From Paracoccaceae bacterium (GTDB taxonomy: Bacteria > Pseudomonadota > Alphaproteobacteria > Rhodobacterales > Rhodobacteraceae): 64,000 bases of DNA. Both the position numbers and the translations under genes were made by a program. The notes below the pieces were generated by a model. It was not told the DNA's origin, did no database searches, and worked only from the letters and a program-made list of their open reading frames with translations. The DNA is taken from positions 124,001-188,000 of the forward strand of contig JAMWZC010000002.1 in NCBI GenBank assembly GCA_024304985.1, read 5' to 3'. Positions 52,107 to 61,253 of this stretch are shown here, piece after piece (positions within the stretch are counted from its first letter, which is position 1; the number at the start of each line of letters is the position of its first letter).

Positions 52107-52703
52107 ATGAAACTTACACATACACTTCTGGCAGCTCTGAGCGTCTCCGCACTCGCAGCTCCCGCATTCGCCGGTTCGGCTGCGCCCGCAGCCATGGAGC
52201 CGATGATCGAAGCACCCGCACCCGTCGCAATGACCATGGGCCGCGACTGGACTGGTGGCTACGCCGGTCTTCAGCTGGGTTATGCTGACGTCGACGCCGG
52301 TGGCGCGCTGACCGGTGATGACGTCATCGGCGGTCTGACCGCTGGTTACGACTGGGATTTCGGCAACTTCGTGCTGGGTGCCGGTCTGGACGCAGACATT
52401 GCTGATCTGGACGTCGGTTCGCCCGCTGCAGCTACGCTGGAGCGTGTGTACCGTCTGAAAGTGCGCGGTGGCTACGATCTGGGTAACGGTCTGCTCTACG
52501 CAACCGCAGGTGGCGCCGGTGCAGACGTTGATGGTCTGGGCTATGACACCGGTTACTTCGTCGGTGCCGGCTACGAGCACATGGTGACGGACACGATCTC
52601 GCTGGGCGGCGAAGTGCTGTACCACGAGTTCGACAACTTCAATGATTCCGGCCTGGACATTGAAGCGACCACCTTCCAGGTGCGTGCGAACTATCGCTTC
52701 TGA
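52107..52703 (+). CDS. Outer-membrane beta-barrel protein (Omp_b-brl type)
   Basis: A 198-residue precursor with signal peptide (MKLTHTLLAALSVSALAAPAFA, cleavage near residue 22), a short Ala/Pro-rich linker, then an eight-stranded barrel from about residue 47. GGYAGLQLGYADVDAG, GAGLDADIADLDVG and the final FQVRANYRF (terminal Phe) are typical. Repeated acidic, glycine-rich strands suggest a calcium-tolerant marine surface protein. Well-expressed style: strong ribosome site, AT-rich upstream region and a strong terminator at 52732-52763. Role unknown; structural or adhesion roles are possible. Confidence 0.85.
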   Translation: MKLTHTLLAALSVSALAAPAFAGSAAPAAMEPMIEAPAPVAMTMGRDWTGGYAGLQLGYADVDAGGALTGDDVIGGLTAGYDWDFGNFVLGAGLDADIADLDVGSPAAATLERVYRLKVRGGYDLGNGLLYATAGGAGADVDGLGYDTGYFVGAGYEHMVTDTISLGGEVLYHEFDNFNDSGLDIEATTFQVRANYRF

Positions 52704-52731
52704 TTGATCTGATCCTTCGGGATCACATCGG

Positions 52732-52763
52732 AAAAGGGCGCCCCTCCGGGCGCCCTTTTTTCT
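52732..52763 (+). terminator. Strong rho-independent terminator
   Basis: AAAAGGGCGCCC pairs with GGGCGCCCTTTT around a short loop (CTCC) and is followed by a run of T. It is 29 bases past the outer-membrane protein stop. The convergent dgkA gene ends at 52785. Confidence 0.92.
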
Positions 52764-52784
52764 TTCGCACTTATGGGTATGGCG

Positions 52785-53171
52785 TTAACCCCGCACGACC
52801 CAGAGGCCGTACATCGTCACAATAAACCAGATCACATTGATCAGGATCATCAGGAACACAGCCGCTGATCCCACATCCTTTGCCTGCTTGCCGAATTCGG
52901 ACCACTCCGGCGACAGGTGATCCACGATCACCTCGATCGCCGTGTTCAGCGCCTCGACCGTCAGAAGCGCCAGAAGCATCATCAGATAGATCACAACGCT
53001 TTGGCCCGGTGCGCCGCTGATCAAAAGCACCACCAACGCCGCCAGACCTCCCGCAATCTCTTGTCGAAAAGACGCCTCTTGCCACATACGCCGCAGGCCA
53101 GCCATGGAATAGCCCGTCGCGGCAATCAGATGCACAAGGCCGCGTGTCCGGGCCGGCTTCTGCGGGATCAT
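52785..53171 (-). CDS. dgkA: Diacylglycerol kinase DgkA
   Basis: DgkA phosphorylates diacylglycerol to phosphatidate to recycle membrane lipids in the inner membrane. The 128-residue protein has three helices and the active-site signature EALNTAIEVIVDHLSPEWSEFGKQAKDVGSAAVFL (shown in parts: EALNTAIE, then KQAKDVGSAAV). The start at 53171 (MIPQKPARTRG) gives the family length; a longer frame overlaps msrA. It lies 10 bases after msrA on the same strand. Confidence 0.94.
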   Translation of the reverse strand: MIPQKPARTRGLVHLIAATGYSMAGLRRMWQEASFRQEIAGGLAALVVLLISGAPGQSVVIYLMMLLALLTVEALNTAIEVIVDHLSPEWSEFGKQAKDVGSAAVFLMILINVIWFIVTMYGLWVVRG

Positions 53172-53181
53172 CGGTTGGTCG

Positions 53182-53682
53182 TCACGCACGCCTGGGCAAC
53201 ACCCAATGTGGTCGCGGGAAATGGCAGGTATAGCCATTGGGGCGCTTCTCAAGATAATCCTGATGCTCCGGTTCGGCCTCCCAGAATTCTCCGACGGGTT
53301 CGACTTCCGTCACGACCTTCCCCGGCCATATCCCGGACGCTTCGACATCCGCGATAGTGTTCAGTGCCTCGTCCCGCTGAGCTTCATCTGCATAGTAGAT
53401 GGCAGACCGGTAGGACAGGCCGATGTCATTGCCCTGACGATTCATGGTGGTGGGGTCATGGATCTGGAAGAAGAACTCCAGAATGCGACGATAGGTGATC
53501 CGCTCTGGGTCGAAAATGATCTCGATCCCCTCGGCATGGGTGCCGTGGTTCCGATAAGTGGCGTGGGGCACATCTCCCCCGGTATAGCCGACCCGCGTGC
53601 GGATCACGCCGGGCAGCTTGCGGATCAGGTCCTGCATTCCCCAGAAGCAGCCACCTGCCAGAACAGCACGTTCTTCAGTCAT
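53182..53682 (-). CDS. msrA: Peptide methionine sulfoxide reductase MsrA
   Basis: MsrA repairs the S form of methionine sulfoxide in proteins. The 166-residue protein has the catalytic motif [17 protein letters not shown] near the N terminus, [23 protein letters not shown], and [26 protein letters not shown]. The start overlaps the stop of msrB by four bases, so the two reductases are made together. No resolving-cysteine-rich tail is present; the C terminus ends [10 protein letters not shown]. Confidence 0.96.
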   Translation of the reverse strand: MTEERAVLAGGCFWGMQDLIRKLPGVIRTRVGYTGGDVPHATYRNHGTHAEGIEIIFDPERITYRRILEFFFQIHDPTTMNRQGNDIGLSYRSAIYYADEAQRDEALNTIADVEASGIWPGKVVTEVEPVGEFWEAEPEHQDYLEKRPNGYTCHFPRPHWVLPRRA

Positions 53683-54128
53683 CGGATATCCTCCACCTGA
53701 TCCAGATAGTCGCCGTAACCCTCGGACTCCATGTCATCACGATGCACAAAGCGCAGAGAGGCCGAATTGATGCAATACCTTAGCCCACCCTTGTCTCGCG
53801 GCCCATCTGGGAAAACATGCCCCAGATGGCTGTCCCCGTGGGCGCTGCGCACTTCGACACGTACCATCCCATGCGTTGTATCGGTCAGTTCCCGCACATG
53901 CGCGGGCTCGATGGGCTTGGTGAAACTCGGCCAGCCGCAGCCGCTGTCATACTTGTCCGACGAGGCAAACAGCGGCTCGCCCGAAACGATATCCACATAG
54001 ATCCCCGGCTCCTTGTTCCGCAGAAGCTTGCCTGAACCGGGCCGCTCGGTGCCGCTTTCCTGCGTCACCCAGAATTGCTCGGGCGTCAGATTGGCCACCA
54101 CATCGGGGTTTCTCTCATATTTCGGCAT
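53679..54128 (-). CDS. msrB: Peptide methionine sulfoxide reductase MsrB
   Basis: MsrB repairs the R form of methionine sulfoxide. The 149-residue protein has the MsrB core [31 protein letters not shown] and the catalytic cysteine segment [11 protein letters not shown]. The two CxxC zinc pairs of many MsrB proteins are absent, placing it in the zinc-free form. ATG 54128 (MPKYERNPD) gives the normal length; the frame upstream to 54224 overlaps the repeat copy at 54204-54226. It is coupled to msrA. Confidence 0.96.
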   Translation of the reverse strand: MPKYERNPDVVANLTPEQFWVTQESGTERPGSGKLLRNKEPGIYVDIVSGEPLFASSDKYDSGCGWPSFTKPIEPAHVRELTDTTHGMVRVEVRSAHGDSHLGHVFPDGPRDKGGLRYCINSASLRFVHRDDMESEGYGDYLDQVEDIR

Positions 54129-54203
54129 GATAGCCTCCGTCCTTGCGTTGTCTGCGCTCAACCTGCACCTTCCGGCCACGCTTTCAAGGCGCGTGCAAGC
54201 ATT

Positions 54204-54226
54204 CACCGTTCTGAAAATACTCAAAT
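54204..54226. repeat. Dispersed intergenic repeat, second subtype
   Basis: CACCGTTCTGAAAATACTC matches the copy at 29967-29988 at 16 of 19 or more positions. It lies between tdh and msrB, about 75 bases upstream of the msrB start. Confidence 0.55.
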
Positions 54227-54251
54227 CACCGTCAGCGAAACCTCTGCTCCG

Positions 54252-55286
54252 CTACCAGTCCATGACCACTTTGCCTGCATCGCCCGAAATCATGGCCTTG
54301 AAACCCGCCTCATAGTCGTCGATTCCGATCCGGTGGGTGATCAAACCCGAAAGGTCCAGCCCACCGCGAACCAGAGCGATCATCTTGTACCATGTCTCGA
54401 ACATCTCGCGCCCGTAGATGCCCTTGATATGGAGCATCTTGAAGATCACCTCGTTCCAGTCCACTGCAAAGCCCTGTGGTGCAATCCCCAAAAGCGCGAC
54501 TTTGCCGCCGTTGTTCATGTAGTGGATCATGTCCCGCATGGCTGGCGGCGCGCCTGACATCTCCAGCCCGACGTCGAACCCTTCGGTCATCCCGATCCGG
54601 GCCATGACCGCGTCCAAACCTTCCTCGTCCGCCTTGACCACATGCTGCACACCCAGACGCCGGGCCAGATCCAGACGGTAAGGGTTGATATCCGTGATGA
54701 CCACGCGCTGCGCCCCCGCACGCTGCGCCACCAGCGCGCCCATGATCCCGATGGGACCAGCCCCGGTGACCAGTACGTCCTCGCCCACCAGATCGAAGCT
54801 TAGAGCCGTATGAACGGCGTTGCCGAACGGATCGAAGATCGCTGCAATCTCATCGGGGATCTCAGGCGGAATAGGCACGACATTGGCCTCGGGAATACAC
54901 AGGTATTCGGCAAAACTGCCGGGCCGATTGACCCCGACGCCTTTCGTATTGCGACACAGATGTCCGCGTCCGGCGCGGCAGTTGCGACAGACACCACACA
55001 CGATATGCCCCTCGCCCGACACACGCATGCCCACGGTGTATTTGGTAGCGGCCGCCCCGGTTTCGACGATCTCGCCCACGAATTCATGCCCGACAACCAT
55101 GGGCACGGGAATCGTGGCCTGGGCCCAGTCATCCCACTTCCAGATATGCACGTCCGTGCCGCAAATGGCGGATTTCCTGACCCTGATCAACACATCCGAC
55201 GGCCCCGGTTCCGGCACCGGGACCCGTTCCATCCAAAGGCCGGGTTCGGCGCTGGATTTCACCAGCGCTTTCATCTGGTTGCTCAT
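54252..55286 (-). CDS. tdh: L-threonine 3-dehydrogenase Tdh
   Basis: Tdh oxidises threonine to 2-amino-3-ketobutyrate with NAD. The 344-residue protein is a zinc-dependent medium-chain dehydrogenase: catalytic-zinc cysteine in [26 protein letters not shown], structural-zinc cysteines in [15 protein letters not shown], the Tdh-specific [12 protein letters not shown] and the NAD motif [15 protein letters not shown]. It shares one base with the stop of kbl (TGATG), the classic kbl-tdh operon for turning threonine into glycine. Confidence 0.97.
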   Translation of the reverse strand: MSNQMKALVKSSAEPGLWMERVPVPEPGPSDVLIRVRKSAICGTDVHIWKWDDWAQATIPVPMVVGHEFVGEIVETGAAATKYTVGMRVSGEGHIVCGVCRNCRAGRGHLCRNTKGVGVNRPGSFAEYLCIPEANVVPIPPEIPDEIAAIFDPFGNAVHTALSFDLVGEDVLVTGAGPIGIMGALVAQRAGAQRVVITDINPYRLDLARRLGVQHVVKADEEGLDAVMARIGMTEGFDVGLEMSGAPPAMRDMIHYMNNGGKVALLGIAPQGFAVDWNEVIFKMLHIKGIYGREMFETWYKMIALVRGGLDLSGLITHRIGIDDYEAGFKAMISGDAGKVVMDW

Positions 55287-56479
55287 CAGATTACCCCCAT
55301 GTCACGGCCGACCACATCGAAGGCGTCGATCGCCCGGTCCAGCATGTCACGGCTCAGGGCTGCCGACATCTGAGTGCGGATGCGGTCCTGTCCACGCGGC
55401 ACCACCGGGAACGAGAAAGCCGTCACGAACACGCCTTTTTCATGCAAGCGCGCCGCCATGTCGCGCGCCAGTTTTGGATCGCGCAGCATCACGGGAATGA
55501 TCGCATGTTCCCCCGGCAGCAACTCGAACCCCAGCGCGCCCATGCGCGCCCGGAAATAGGCGGCATTTTCCCAAAGGGTCGCGCGCAGAGCGTCGCCTGA
55601 CTCCAGCATATCGAACACCTTGAGACTGGTGGCCGCAATTACCGGGGCCAACGTGTTCGAGAAAAGATAGGGGCGCGACCTTTGCCGGAGCCAGTCCACC
55701 ACCGGCGCAGACGCCGCCGTATATCCGCCCGAGGCACCCCCCAGCGCCTTGCCAAGGGTGCCTGTAATGATGTCCACCCGGTCCATCACACCGCAAGCCT
55801 CGGCCGTGCCGCGCCCGGTCGGGCCGACAAAACCCACGGCATGACTGTCATCGACCATGACCATGGCGTTGTAGCGGTCAGCCAGATCGCAGATCTGCTC
55901 CAGCTTGGCCATGTAGCCATCCATCGAAAATATCCCGTCGGTGGCAATCAAACGATGCCGCGCACCGGATGCCGCCTGCAACTGCGCCTCAAGATCGGCC
56001 ATGTCCGAATTGGCGTAACGCAGGCGCTGCGCTTTGCACAGACGTACACCGTCGATGATGCTGGCATGGTTCAGCGCGTCCGAGATGATCGCGTCCTCCG
56101 GCCCCAGAAGCGTCTCGAACAAGCCTGTATTGGCATCGAAACAGCTGGAATAGAGGATGGAATCCTCCATTCCCAGATAGGCCGCAATCCGTGCCTCCAG
56201 TGCCTTGTGCTCTTCCTGCGTGCCACAGATGAACCGGACCGAGGCCATGCCGTAACCATAGCGCTCCAGCGCCGCGCGCCCGGCTTGGATAAGGTCAGGA
56301 TGATCGGCCAGCCCCAGATAGTTATTGGCACACAGGTTGATGGCCTGCCCGTCACCTTCCAGAACCACCTCGCCGGACTGAGGCGAGGCAATGACACGCT
56401 CGATCTTGTAAAGCCCTTCGTCCCGCAGCCCGTCCAGCCGCTCTGCCATGTCCGCGTCAAATCTGTCTGCAGCGCGCAT
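55286..56479 (-). CDS. kbl: 2-Amino-3-ketobutyrate CoA ligase (glycine C-acetyltransferase) Kbl
   Basis: Kbl splits 2-amino-3-ketobutyrate with CoA to glycine and acetyl-CoA. The 397-residue PLP enzyme of the alpha-oxoamine synthase family has [58 protein letters not shown] and the PLP lysine in [16 protein letters not shown]. Start at 56479; a start five codons earlier is possible. It precedes tdh with a one-base overlap. The products feed one-carbon metabolism through glycine. Confidence 0.97.
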   Translation of the reverse strand: MRAADRFDADMAERLDGLRDEGLYKIERVIASPQSGEVVLEGDGQAINLCANNYLGLADHPDLIQAGRAALERYGYGMASVRFICGTQEEHKALEARIAAYLGMEDSILYSSCFDANTGLFETLLGPEDAIISDALNHASIIDGVRLCKAQRLRYANSDMADLEAQLQAASGARHRLIATDGIFSMDGYMAKLEQICDLADRYNAMVMVDDSHAVGFVGPTGRGTAEACGVMDRVDIITGTLGKALGGASGGYTAASAPVVDWLRQRSRPYLFSNTLAPVIAATSLKVFDMLESGDALRATLWENAAYFRARMGALGFELLPGEHAIIPVMLRDPKLARDMAARLHEKGVFVTAFSFPVVPRGQDRIRTQMSAALSRDMLDRAIDAFDVVGRDMGVI

Positions 56480-56561
56480 TGCTTTCTCCTTCATCCACAG
56501 TCAGCCCAGCATAACACGCCGCTGTCCGGCCCTCATCCTGCTTTCACCCTTGCAGGACGCC

Positions 56562-58571
56562 TCATGCCGGATCAACGGCCACGCGCGGCCGACCGCTTGC
56601 CTCGACTGTCAGGACGGCTTCAATGAACACATCTCGCGCTTCGACCTGCGCGCGCCTGATCTCGCGGTCACATGTCACAAGGATCTCACCCGCCCCTGCG
56701 CGGCGCGCTTCTGTCGCTGCTTCGGTCCTCAGCACTGCCTCTAGCCTGGACATGGCCTTTTCCGGGTCCGGGAAATCCTCGGGTCCGGTTTCAAGATGAA
56801 CCCTGTATTTTCCCTCGGATGGTGCCGAAACAGTGCCGCTTTTGCGGAATGTCACCTGCCCGACCACCGCCCCGATCGCGTTGGCGACTCCTGCGTGTTC
56901 AGGCAGGATCATCCGCGTATTCAGGCGCAATCCAACCGCGGGATAGTAGCTGGCAGCCGACGCCCCCAATCCGATCACGTCGACGGCCAATCCGGCCTGC
57001 AGCGCAATCAGCCCGCGATGCCCGGACAGCGCCCTTTGCATCAAGGGATGGCGCGCAAGATCGGATGGGTTGGCGTCAAATGTGCTGCCTTCCTCTGCAA
57101 AAGCAGACTCTAATAAAGCCAGAACCGTCTGTTCGGTCAGCCTGTCCACAATCATGCGGGCCAGCGTCATTGCATCGCGCGCCAGAACCTCGCCCGCGCC
57201 GGTTCGCCTGCGCCCGAGCAAAAGCAATGCCTTTTCAGCTGCGTCGCGATCCCATGCTGTCAGGCCCCCCAGAACATGGCTTGCGTCTGACGGGGTTACC
57301 CCTGCCACCTGGACCAACCCCCGCCCAACAAGACGTTGCAAGCCCTGCCCTTCGATCCGTGTCTTCAGAACCGCCGCCAAAGGCCGCACCGCTGCGCCGA
57401 TCCTTTCCAGTAAAACCATGTCGCGGTCAGACAACCCGCCTGCATCAACGCCGGCCACTGCCTTCACAAACCGCCCGTCATGCTCACCGGGAACAGCGGT
57501 GCGCAATTGTGCGTCCAGCGCATCGTGGACCGCATCGGGCGCGTCCAAAGCAATCAGGCTCACCGGCAAAAGCCTGCGTGGTCCGAGGGTCACACCGCCC
57601 TCCAACCCGTCGGCGATGAAATGCACTTCGCTGTCACCCCCCAATCCGTGGGTGCGCATCGCCACAGCTTCGACCATCGTTCTGTAGGGCCCGACCTGCG
57701 CGCCATTGGGATCAATCGCGGGCCTCCCATGGCGCAGAACGGCGATATCGGTCGTTGTCCCTCCGATGTCGGAAACCAGCGCCTCGTCGGCACCGGTCAA
57801 CCAACGGGCACCAACAATACTCGCGGCAGGTCCGCTCAGGATGGTCTCGATAGGCCGTGCCTTGGCTTGGGCCGCTGACATCAGCGCACCGTCTCCACGC
57901 ACGACCATCAACGGGGCATTGATCCCAACCTCCTTCAGCACGTCTTCCGCCCGCCCGATCAGGCGATGCGTCATACCGATCAGCCGCGCGTTCAGAACGG
58001 CGGTCAGGGCACGTTTCGGTCCGTTCAGTCGCGCCGACAAATGATGGGAGCAACTGACAGGCCGTCCTGTCATCCGGCCAATGATCTCGGCCGCCCGATT
58101 CTCGTGCGCCGGATTGCGCGTGGCAAACTGTGCCGCGACCGCAAAGCCCGAGATGCCTGAAACAGTCTCTAACCAAGCCTCAAGCGTGGCAGTATCTAGC
58201 GGAACCACCTCACCCCCGGCGTGACTGTGACCCCCTTGCAGGACCAGAACCGGATCTCCTCGCAACGCATTCGACAAGCCATGCGTCTCAAGATCGCGCG
58301 CATCGAAGCCGATATAGACCAACCCAAGGCGCCCGCCCTGCCCCTCGACCAGCGCATTTGTTGCCAGCGTCGTCGACAGCGAGGCCATAGCGACCTTGCC
58401 CGGCGACACGGCGGCCTGCGTCAGCACGGCACGGACGGCCGAACCGATCCCGATCGCCAGATCTGTTCGTGTGGTCAATGCCTTGGCACTTGCGATCACC
58501 TCGGTCTCATTGTGAATCAACACGGCGTCCGTAAAGGTTCCGCCCGTATCCACCCCCAGTAGCAGCGCCAT
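56562..58571 (-). CDS. Hydantoinase/oxoprolinase family protein, HyuA-like (no HyuB partner)
   Basis: A 669-residue ATP-dependent hydantoinase/5-oxoprolinase/acetophenone-carboxylase alpha-type subunit. It begins with the actin-like ATP-binding motif LGVDTGGTFTDAVLI, has SLSTTLATNALVEGQGGRLG, and the second phosphate loop VSDIGGTTTDIAVL with THGLGGDS. Family members usually have a HyuB partner gene next to them; none is seen here, so the protein may act alone or with a distant partner. The reaction is probably ATP-driven opening of a cyclic amide. It has a 48-base gap to queG. Confidence 0.87.
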   Translation of the reverse strand: MALLLGVDTGGTFTDAVLIHNETEVIASAKALTTRTDLAIGIGSAVRAVLTQAAVSPGKVAMASLSTTLATNALVEGQGGRLGLVYIGFDARDLETHGLSNALRGDPVLVLQGGHSHAGGEVVPLDTATLEAWLETVSGISGFAVAAQFATRNPAHENRAAEIIGRMTGRPVSCSHHLSARLNGPKRALTAVLNARLIGMTHRLIGRAEDVLKEVGINAPLMVVRGDGALMSAAQAKARPIETILSGPAASIVGARWLTGADEALVSDIGGTTTDIAVLRHGRPAIDPNGAQVGPYRTMVEAVAMRTHGLGGDSEVHFIADGLEGGVTLGPRRLLPVSLIALDAPDAVHDALDAQLRTAVPGEHDGRFVKAVAGVDAGGLSDRDMVLLERIGAAVRPLAAVLKTRIEGQGLQRLVGRGLVQVAGVTPSDASHVLGGLTAWDRDAAEKALLLLGRRRTGAGEVLARDAMTLARMIVDRLTEQTVLALLESAFAEEGSTFDANPSDLARHPLMQRALSGHRGLIALQAGLAVDVIGLGASAASYYPAVGLRLNTRMILPEHAGVANAIGAVVGQVTFRKSGTVSAPSEGKYRVHLETGPEDFPDPEKAMSRLEAVLRTEAATEARRAGAGEILVTCDREIRRAQVEARDVFIEAVLTVEASGRPRVAVDPA

Positions 58572-58619
58572 GGGTTTCTCCTTTGCATGTTCTGGTGAGG
58601 GTGTAGCCCGCCGGGTCGC

Positions 58620-59672
58620 CTATGCCATCCTGTTTGCGGCACCTTTCAGTCGCATCACCGCCCACCGCGCGGCATCGGCGACCTCTTCCGCCGGATCGTC
58701 GCTCAGGGGCTGTGCTGCGGCTATGAGCCCCGGATCGCCGGAGTTGGCGATAGCATAGAGCACATTGCGGACAAAGCGGTCTCTACCGATACGCTTGATC
58801 GGCGACCCGGCGAAAAAAGCACGGAAGCCCGCATCATCCAATTTGACCAGATCGGCCAGCGGTGGCGAGATCAGATCCGGTCGGGCGTGATATCCTATGT
58901 GGCGCGCCGCAACGGCGAACTTGTTCCACGGGCAAACGGCCAGGCAATCGTCACAGCCATAGATCCGGTTTCCCATCAAGGGCCGCAATTCGGGATCAAC
59001 CGGGCCTTTGTGTTCGATCGTAAGATAGGAAATGCAGCGCCGCGCATCCAGTTGGTAAGGTGCCGGAAATGCCTTGGTCGGACAGATATCAAGACAATTC
59101 CGGCAAGATCCACAATGATCAACCTCGGGGGCGTCCATGGGCAAGTCCAGCGTGGTGAAGACGGACCCGATGAAGAACCAGCTTCCCAATTGGCGGCTGA
59201 CCAGATTGGTATGCTTGCCTTGCCATCCCAGACCTGCCGCTTGACCCAAGGGTTTCTCGGGCACGGGTGCCGTATCAACGAAAACCTTGACCTCGCCACC
59301 GCCTGCGTCGATCAACCAGCGCGCCAGTCGTTTTAGCCGCTTCTTGACCAGATCGTGGTAGTCCTTGTTCTGCGCATAAACAGAGACTGTTCCGGCGGTT
59401 TTTCGCTCCAGCGCTGCCAACGGATCTGTTTCAGGCCTGTAGCTTTCAGCCAGTATGATCACGGACCGGGCATCAGGCCAAAGCGCCGCCGGATCACCAC
59501 GCCATCCACTGCGTTCCGCCAACCACGCCATCTGGCCGTGATATCCTGCCGCCAGAAAAGCCGCCAGCCGTTCAGGAACCTCCGGCACATCCCACGGTCT
59601 GCATATGCGACACGCGTCAAACCCTTCGGCCCGCGCCTGAGCAATCAATCGTTGTTTTAACCCTTCCATCAC
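58620..59672 (-). CDS. queG: Epoxyqueuosine reductase QueG
   Basis: QueG reduces epoxyqueuosine to queuosine in tRNA wobble bases, using a cobalamin cofactor. The 350-residue protein has two [4Fe-4S] ligand sets, [16 protein letters not shown] and [15 protein letters not shown], the N-terminal part [13 protein letters not shown] and [19 protein letters not shown]. Two ATGs lie together at 59672 and 59669. It follows the FzlA-like gene on the same strand with a repeat copy between them. The cobalamin need matches cobO in this window. Confidence 0.96.
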   Translation of the reverse strand: MMEGLKQRLIAQARAEGFDACRICRPWDVPEVPERLAAFLAAGYHGQMAWLAERSGWRGDPAALWPDARSVIILAESYRPETDPLAALERKTAGTVSVYAQNKDYHDLVKKRLKRLARWLIDAGGGEVKVFVDTAPVPEKPLGQAAGLGWQGKHTNLVSRQLGSWFFIGSVFTTLDLPMDAPEVDHCGSCRNCLDICPTKAFPAPYQLDARRCISYLTIEHKGPVDPELRPLMGNRIYGCDDCLAVCPWNKFAVAARHIGYHARPDLISPPLADLVKLDDAGFRAFFAGSPIKRIGRDRFVRNVLYAIANSGDPGLIAAAQPLSDDPAEEVADAARWAVMRLKGAANRMA

Positions 59673-59674
59673 GC

Positions 59675-59706
59675 GCCCGTTTCTTCTTGCGCGAAATACC
59701 CTTGGC
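59675..59706. repeat. Dispersed intergenic repeat, first subtype
   Basis: TTTCTTCTTGCGCGAAATACCC sits in the 84-base gap between the FzlA-like gene and queG, three bases upstream of the queG start region. It matches TTCTTCTTGC exactly with the copies at 6141, 32949 and 43136. Confidence 0.65.
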
Positions 59707-59756
59707 GGAAGGCGGCAGGTCGAGGAGCTGGCAGCACCCCTTGCGCAACGGGTGTC

Positions 59757-60422
59757 TCAGAAATCCAGATCAGCATAGTGACCCGGTGGGGGAAAACCTG
59801 GAACCTGATCGGCCAGGATCGACCGAAACGCCGGGCGAGACTTGATCGTGGCATACCAGTCCTTGACCGACTGCGAGCGGTTCCAATCAACATCGCTGAT
59901 ATAGTCCAGCGAGGACAGATGGGCCGCGGCGGCGAAGTCGGCAAGGGTCATAACATCACCAGCAAGCCAGCGTCGATGATCCAGAAGCCATGCCATGTAG
60001 TCCAGATGAAACTTGATAGCCTTGGCACCATCCTTGACGTTGCGGCTGTCGGGAAAACCGCGGGACATGATCTTTTTGTTCACCCGTTCGTAGAGAAGCT
60101 TCGACGTCACCTCGTGGTGAAACTTGTCGTCGAACCAGGCCACCAACCGTCGCACCTCATAGCGATCGTCCCGTCCGCGTGGCATCAACGGAGGTTCGGG
60201 ATAGGCCTCTTCCAGATACTCGCAGATCGCGGCACTTTCCGACATCGTCTTGCCGTCGATCTTGAGCACCGGAACCTTAGCCGCGGGATTGCGACGCAGA
60301 AAATCAGGCGATGGCTCCCAGTATCGCTCTTCGACCAGTTCACATTCGATGCGCTTTTCCGCCAGACTCAACCGGACTTTGCGGCAGAAAGGGGACAGGG
60401 GAACGTGGAATAGCCGCGCCAT
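59757..60422 (-). CDS. fzlA: FtsZ-associated GST-fold protein FzlA
   Basis: A 221-residue GST-fold protein that in Caulobacter binds FtsZ and activates septal cell-wall synthesis. The N-terminal domain reads FHVPLSPFCRKVRLSLAEKRI, then NPAAKVPVLKIDGKTMSESAAICEYLEE. The helical domain has WFDDKFHHEVTSKLLYERVNKK and LADFAAAAHLSSLDYISDVDW. The end, SRPAFRSILADQVPGFPPPGHYADLDF, carries the short acidic C-terminal tail that FzlA needs. The neighbours queG and mtgA (cell wall) fit. An ordinary detoxifying GST is the less likely alternative. Confidence 0.75.
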   Translation of the reverse strand: MARLFHVPLSPFCRKVRLSLAEKRIECELVEERYWEPSPDFLRRNPAAKVPVLKIDGKTMSESAAICEYLEEAYPEPPLMPRGRDDRYEVRRLVAWFDDKFHHEVTSKLLYERVNKKIMSRGFPDSRNVKDGAKAIKFHLDYMAWLLDHRRWLAGDVMTLADFAAAAHLSSLDYISDVDWNRSQSVKDWYATIKSRPAFRSILADQVPGFPPPGHYADLDF

Positions 60423-60482
60423 GGAACAGATTTGCCTTCAATTACGGGTTGCCCCCCTGCATGCCTTGCTGCGCGCGGATTT

Positions 60483-61229
60483 TCAATCCTCGAAACAGGC
60501 GGCTCGTCCATCGGTGGCGATCAACTGCGCTCCGTCTTCAATCACCGCGATGCGGCGACGCTGAGATGCTGTCGGCGATTCCGCCGACCTTGCCTTGGGA
60601 GCAGGCAGCACCATCGCCAGTCGCGCGGCCTGTGCCGATGACAGGCTTTCCGATCCAATCCCGAAATAGTGTCGTGAGGCCGCCTCGACGCCAAACACAC
60701 CCTCGTCGAACTCGGCGATGTTCAAATAGACTTCTAGGATGCGCCGCTTGGGCCATGTCAGCTCGACCACAGGAGTGATCAAAGCTTCAAGCGCCTTTCG
60801 GCCCCAGCTTCGACCGTGCCAAAGGAACGCATTCTTGACAACCTGCTGCGTGATCGTAGACGCCCCGCGGTTCGCGCCCGAGTCGATAGCTGTCTTGATA
60901 GCGTCCAGATCGAAACCCATGTGGAGACAAAAATTTGCATCCTCCGCCGCGACGACGGCACGCAACATCACCGGGGCCACCTCATCGGCATCTACCCATT
61001 CACGGCTGATCTCACCCAGATACCGCTTTTCTGACTGCATGTAGAGCGTGGTAGGCGGGTTGATGACGCGATAGGACAGCACCCAGAGCAGCATCAACAC
61101 AACAGACCCCAAAAGTCCGCGGAGCAACCAACGCCGTAGGGTTCGCAGAGGAGCCAGTCCTGCTGCGCTGGATGAGCGTTTCGCGCGTGTTGTTTTCGTC
61201 TTGCGTGCCACGCTGTCAGCTATAGGCAA
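60483..61229 (-). CDS. mtgA: Monofunctional biosynthetic peptidoglycan transglycosylase MtgA
   Basis: MtgA polymerises lipid II into glycan strands outside the inner membrane. The 248-residue protein has a basic cytoplasmic tail, one membrane anchor (about residues 35-55) and a GT51 domain with the catalytic Glu in AVVAAEDANFCLHMGFD, the motif NRGASTITQQVVKNAFLW, and LEVYLNIAEFDEGVFG. No transpeptidase domain follows. It is encoded 60 bases before the FzlA-like gene, consistent with a division-related role, and follows the Hint-domain gene. Confidence 0.95.
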   Translation of the reverse strand: MPIADSVARKTKTTRAKRSSSAAGLAPLRTLRRWLLRGLLGSVVLMLLWVLSYRVINPPTTLYMQSEKRYLGEISREWVDADEVAPVMLRAVVAAEDANFCLHMGFDLDAIKTAIDSGANRGASTITQQVVKNAFLWHGRSWGRKALEALITPVVELTWPKRRILEVYLNIAEFDEGVFGVEAASRHYFGIGSESLSSAQAARLAMVLPAPKARSAESPTASQRRRIAVIEDGAQLIATDGRAACFED

Positions 61230-61253
61230 GCAGCGGCACTTGGGAAAGCCCAG

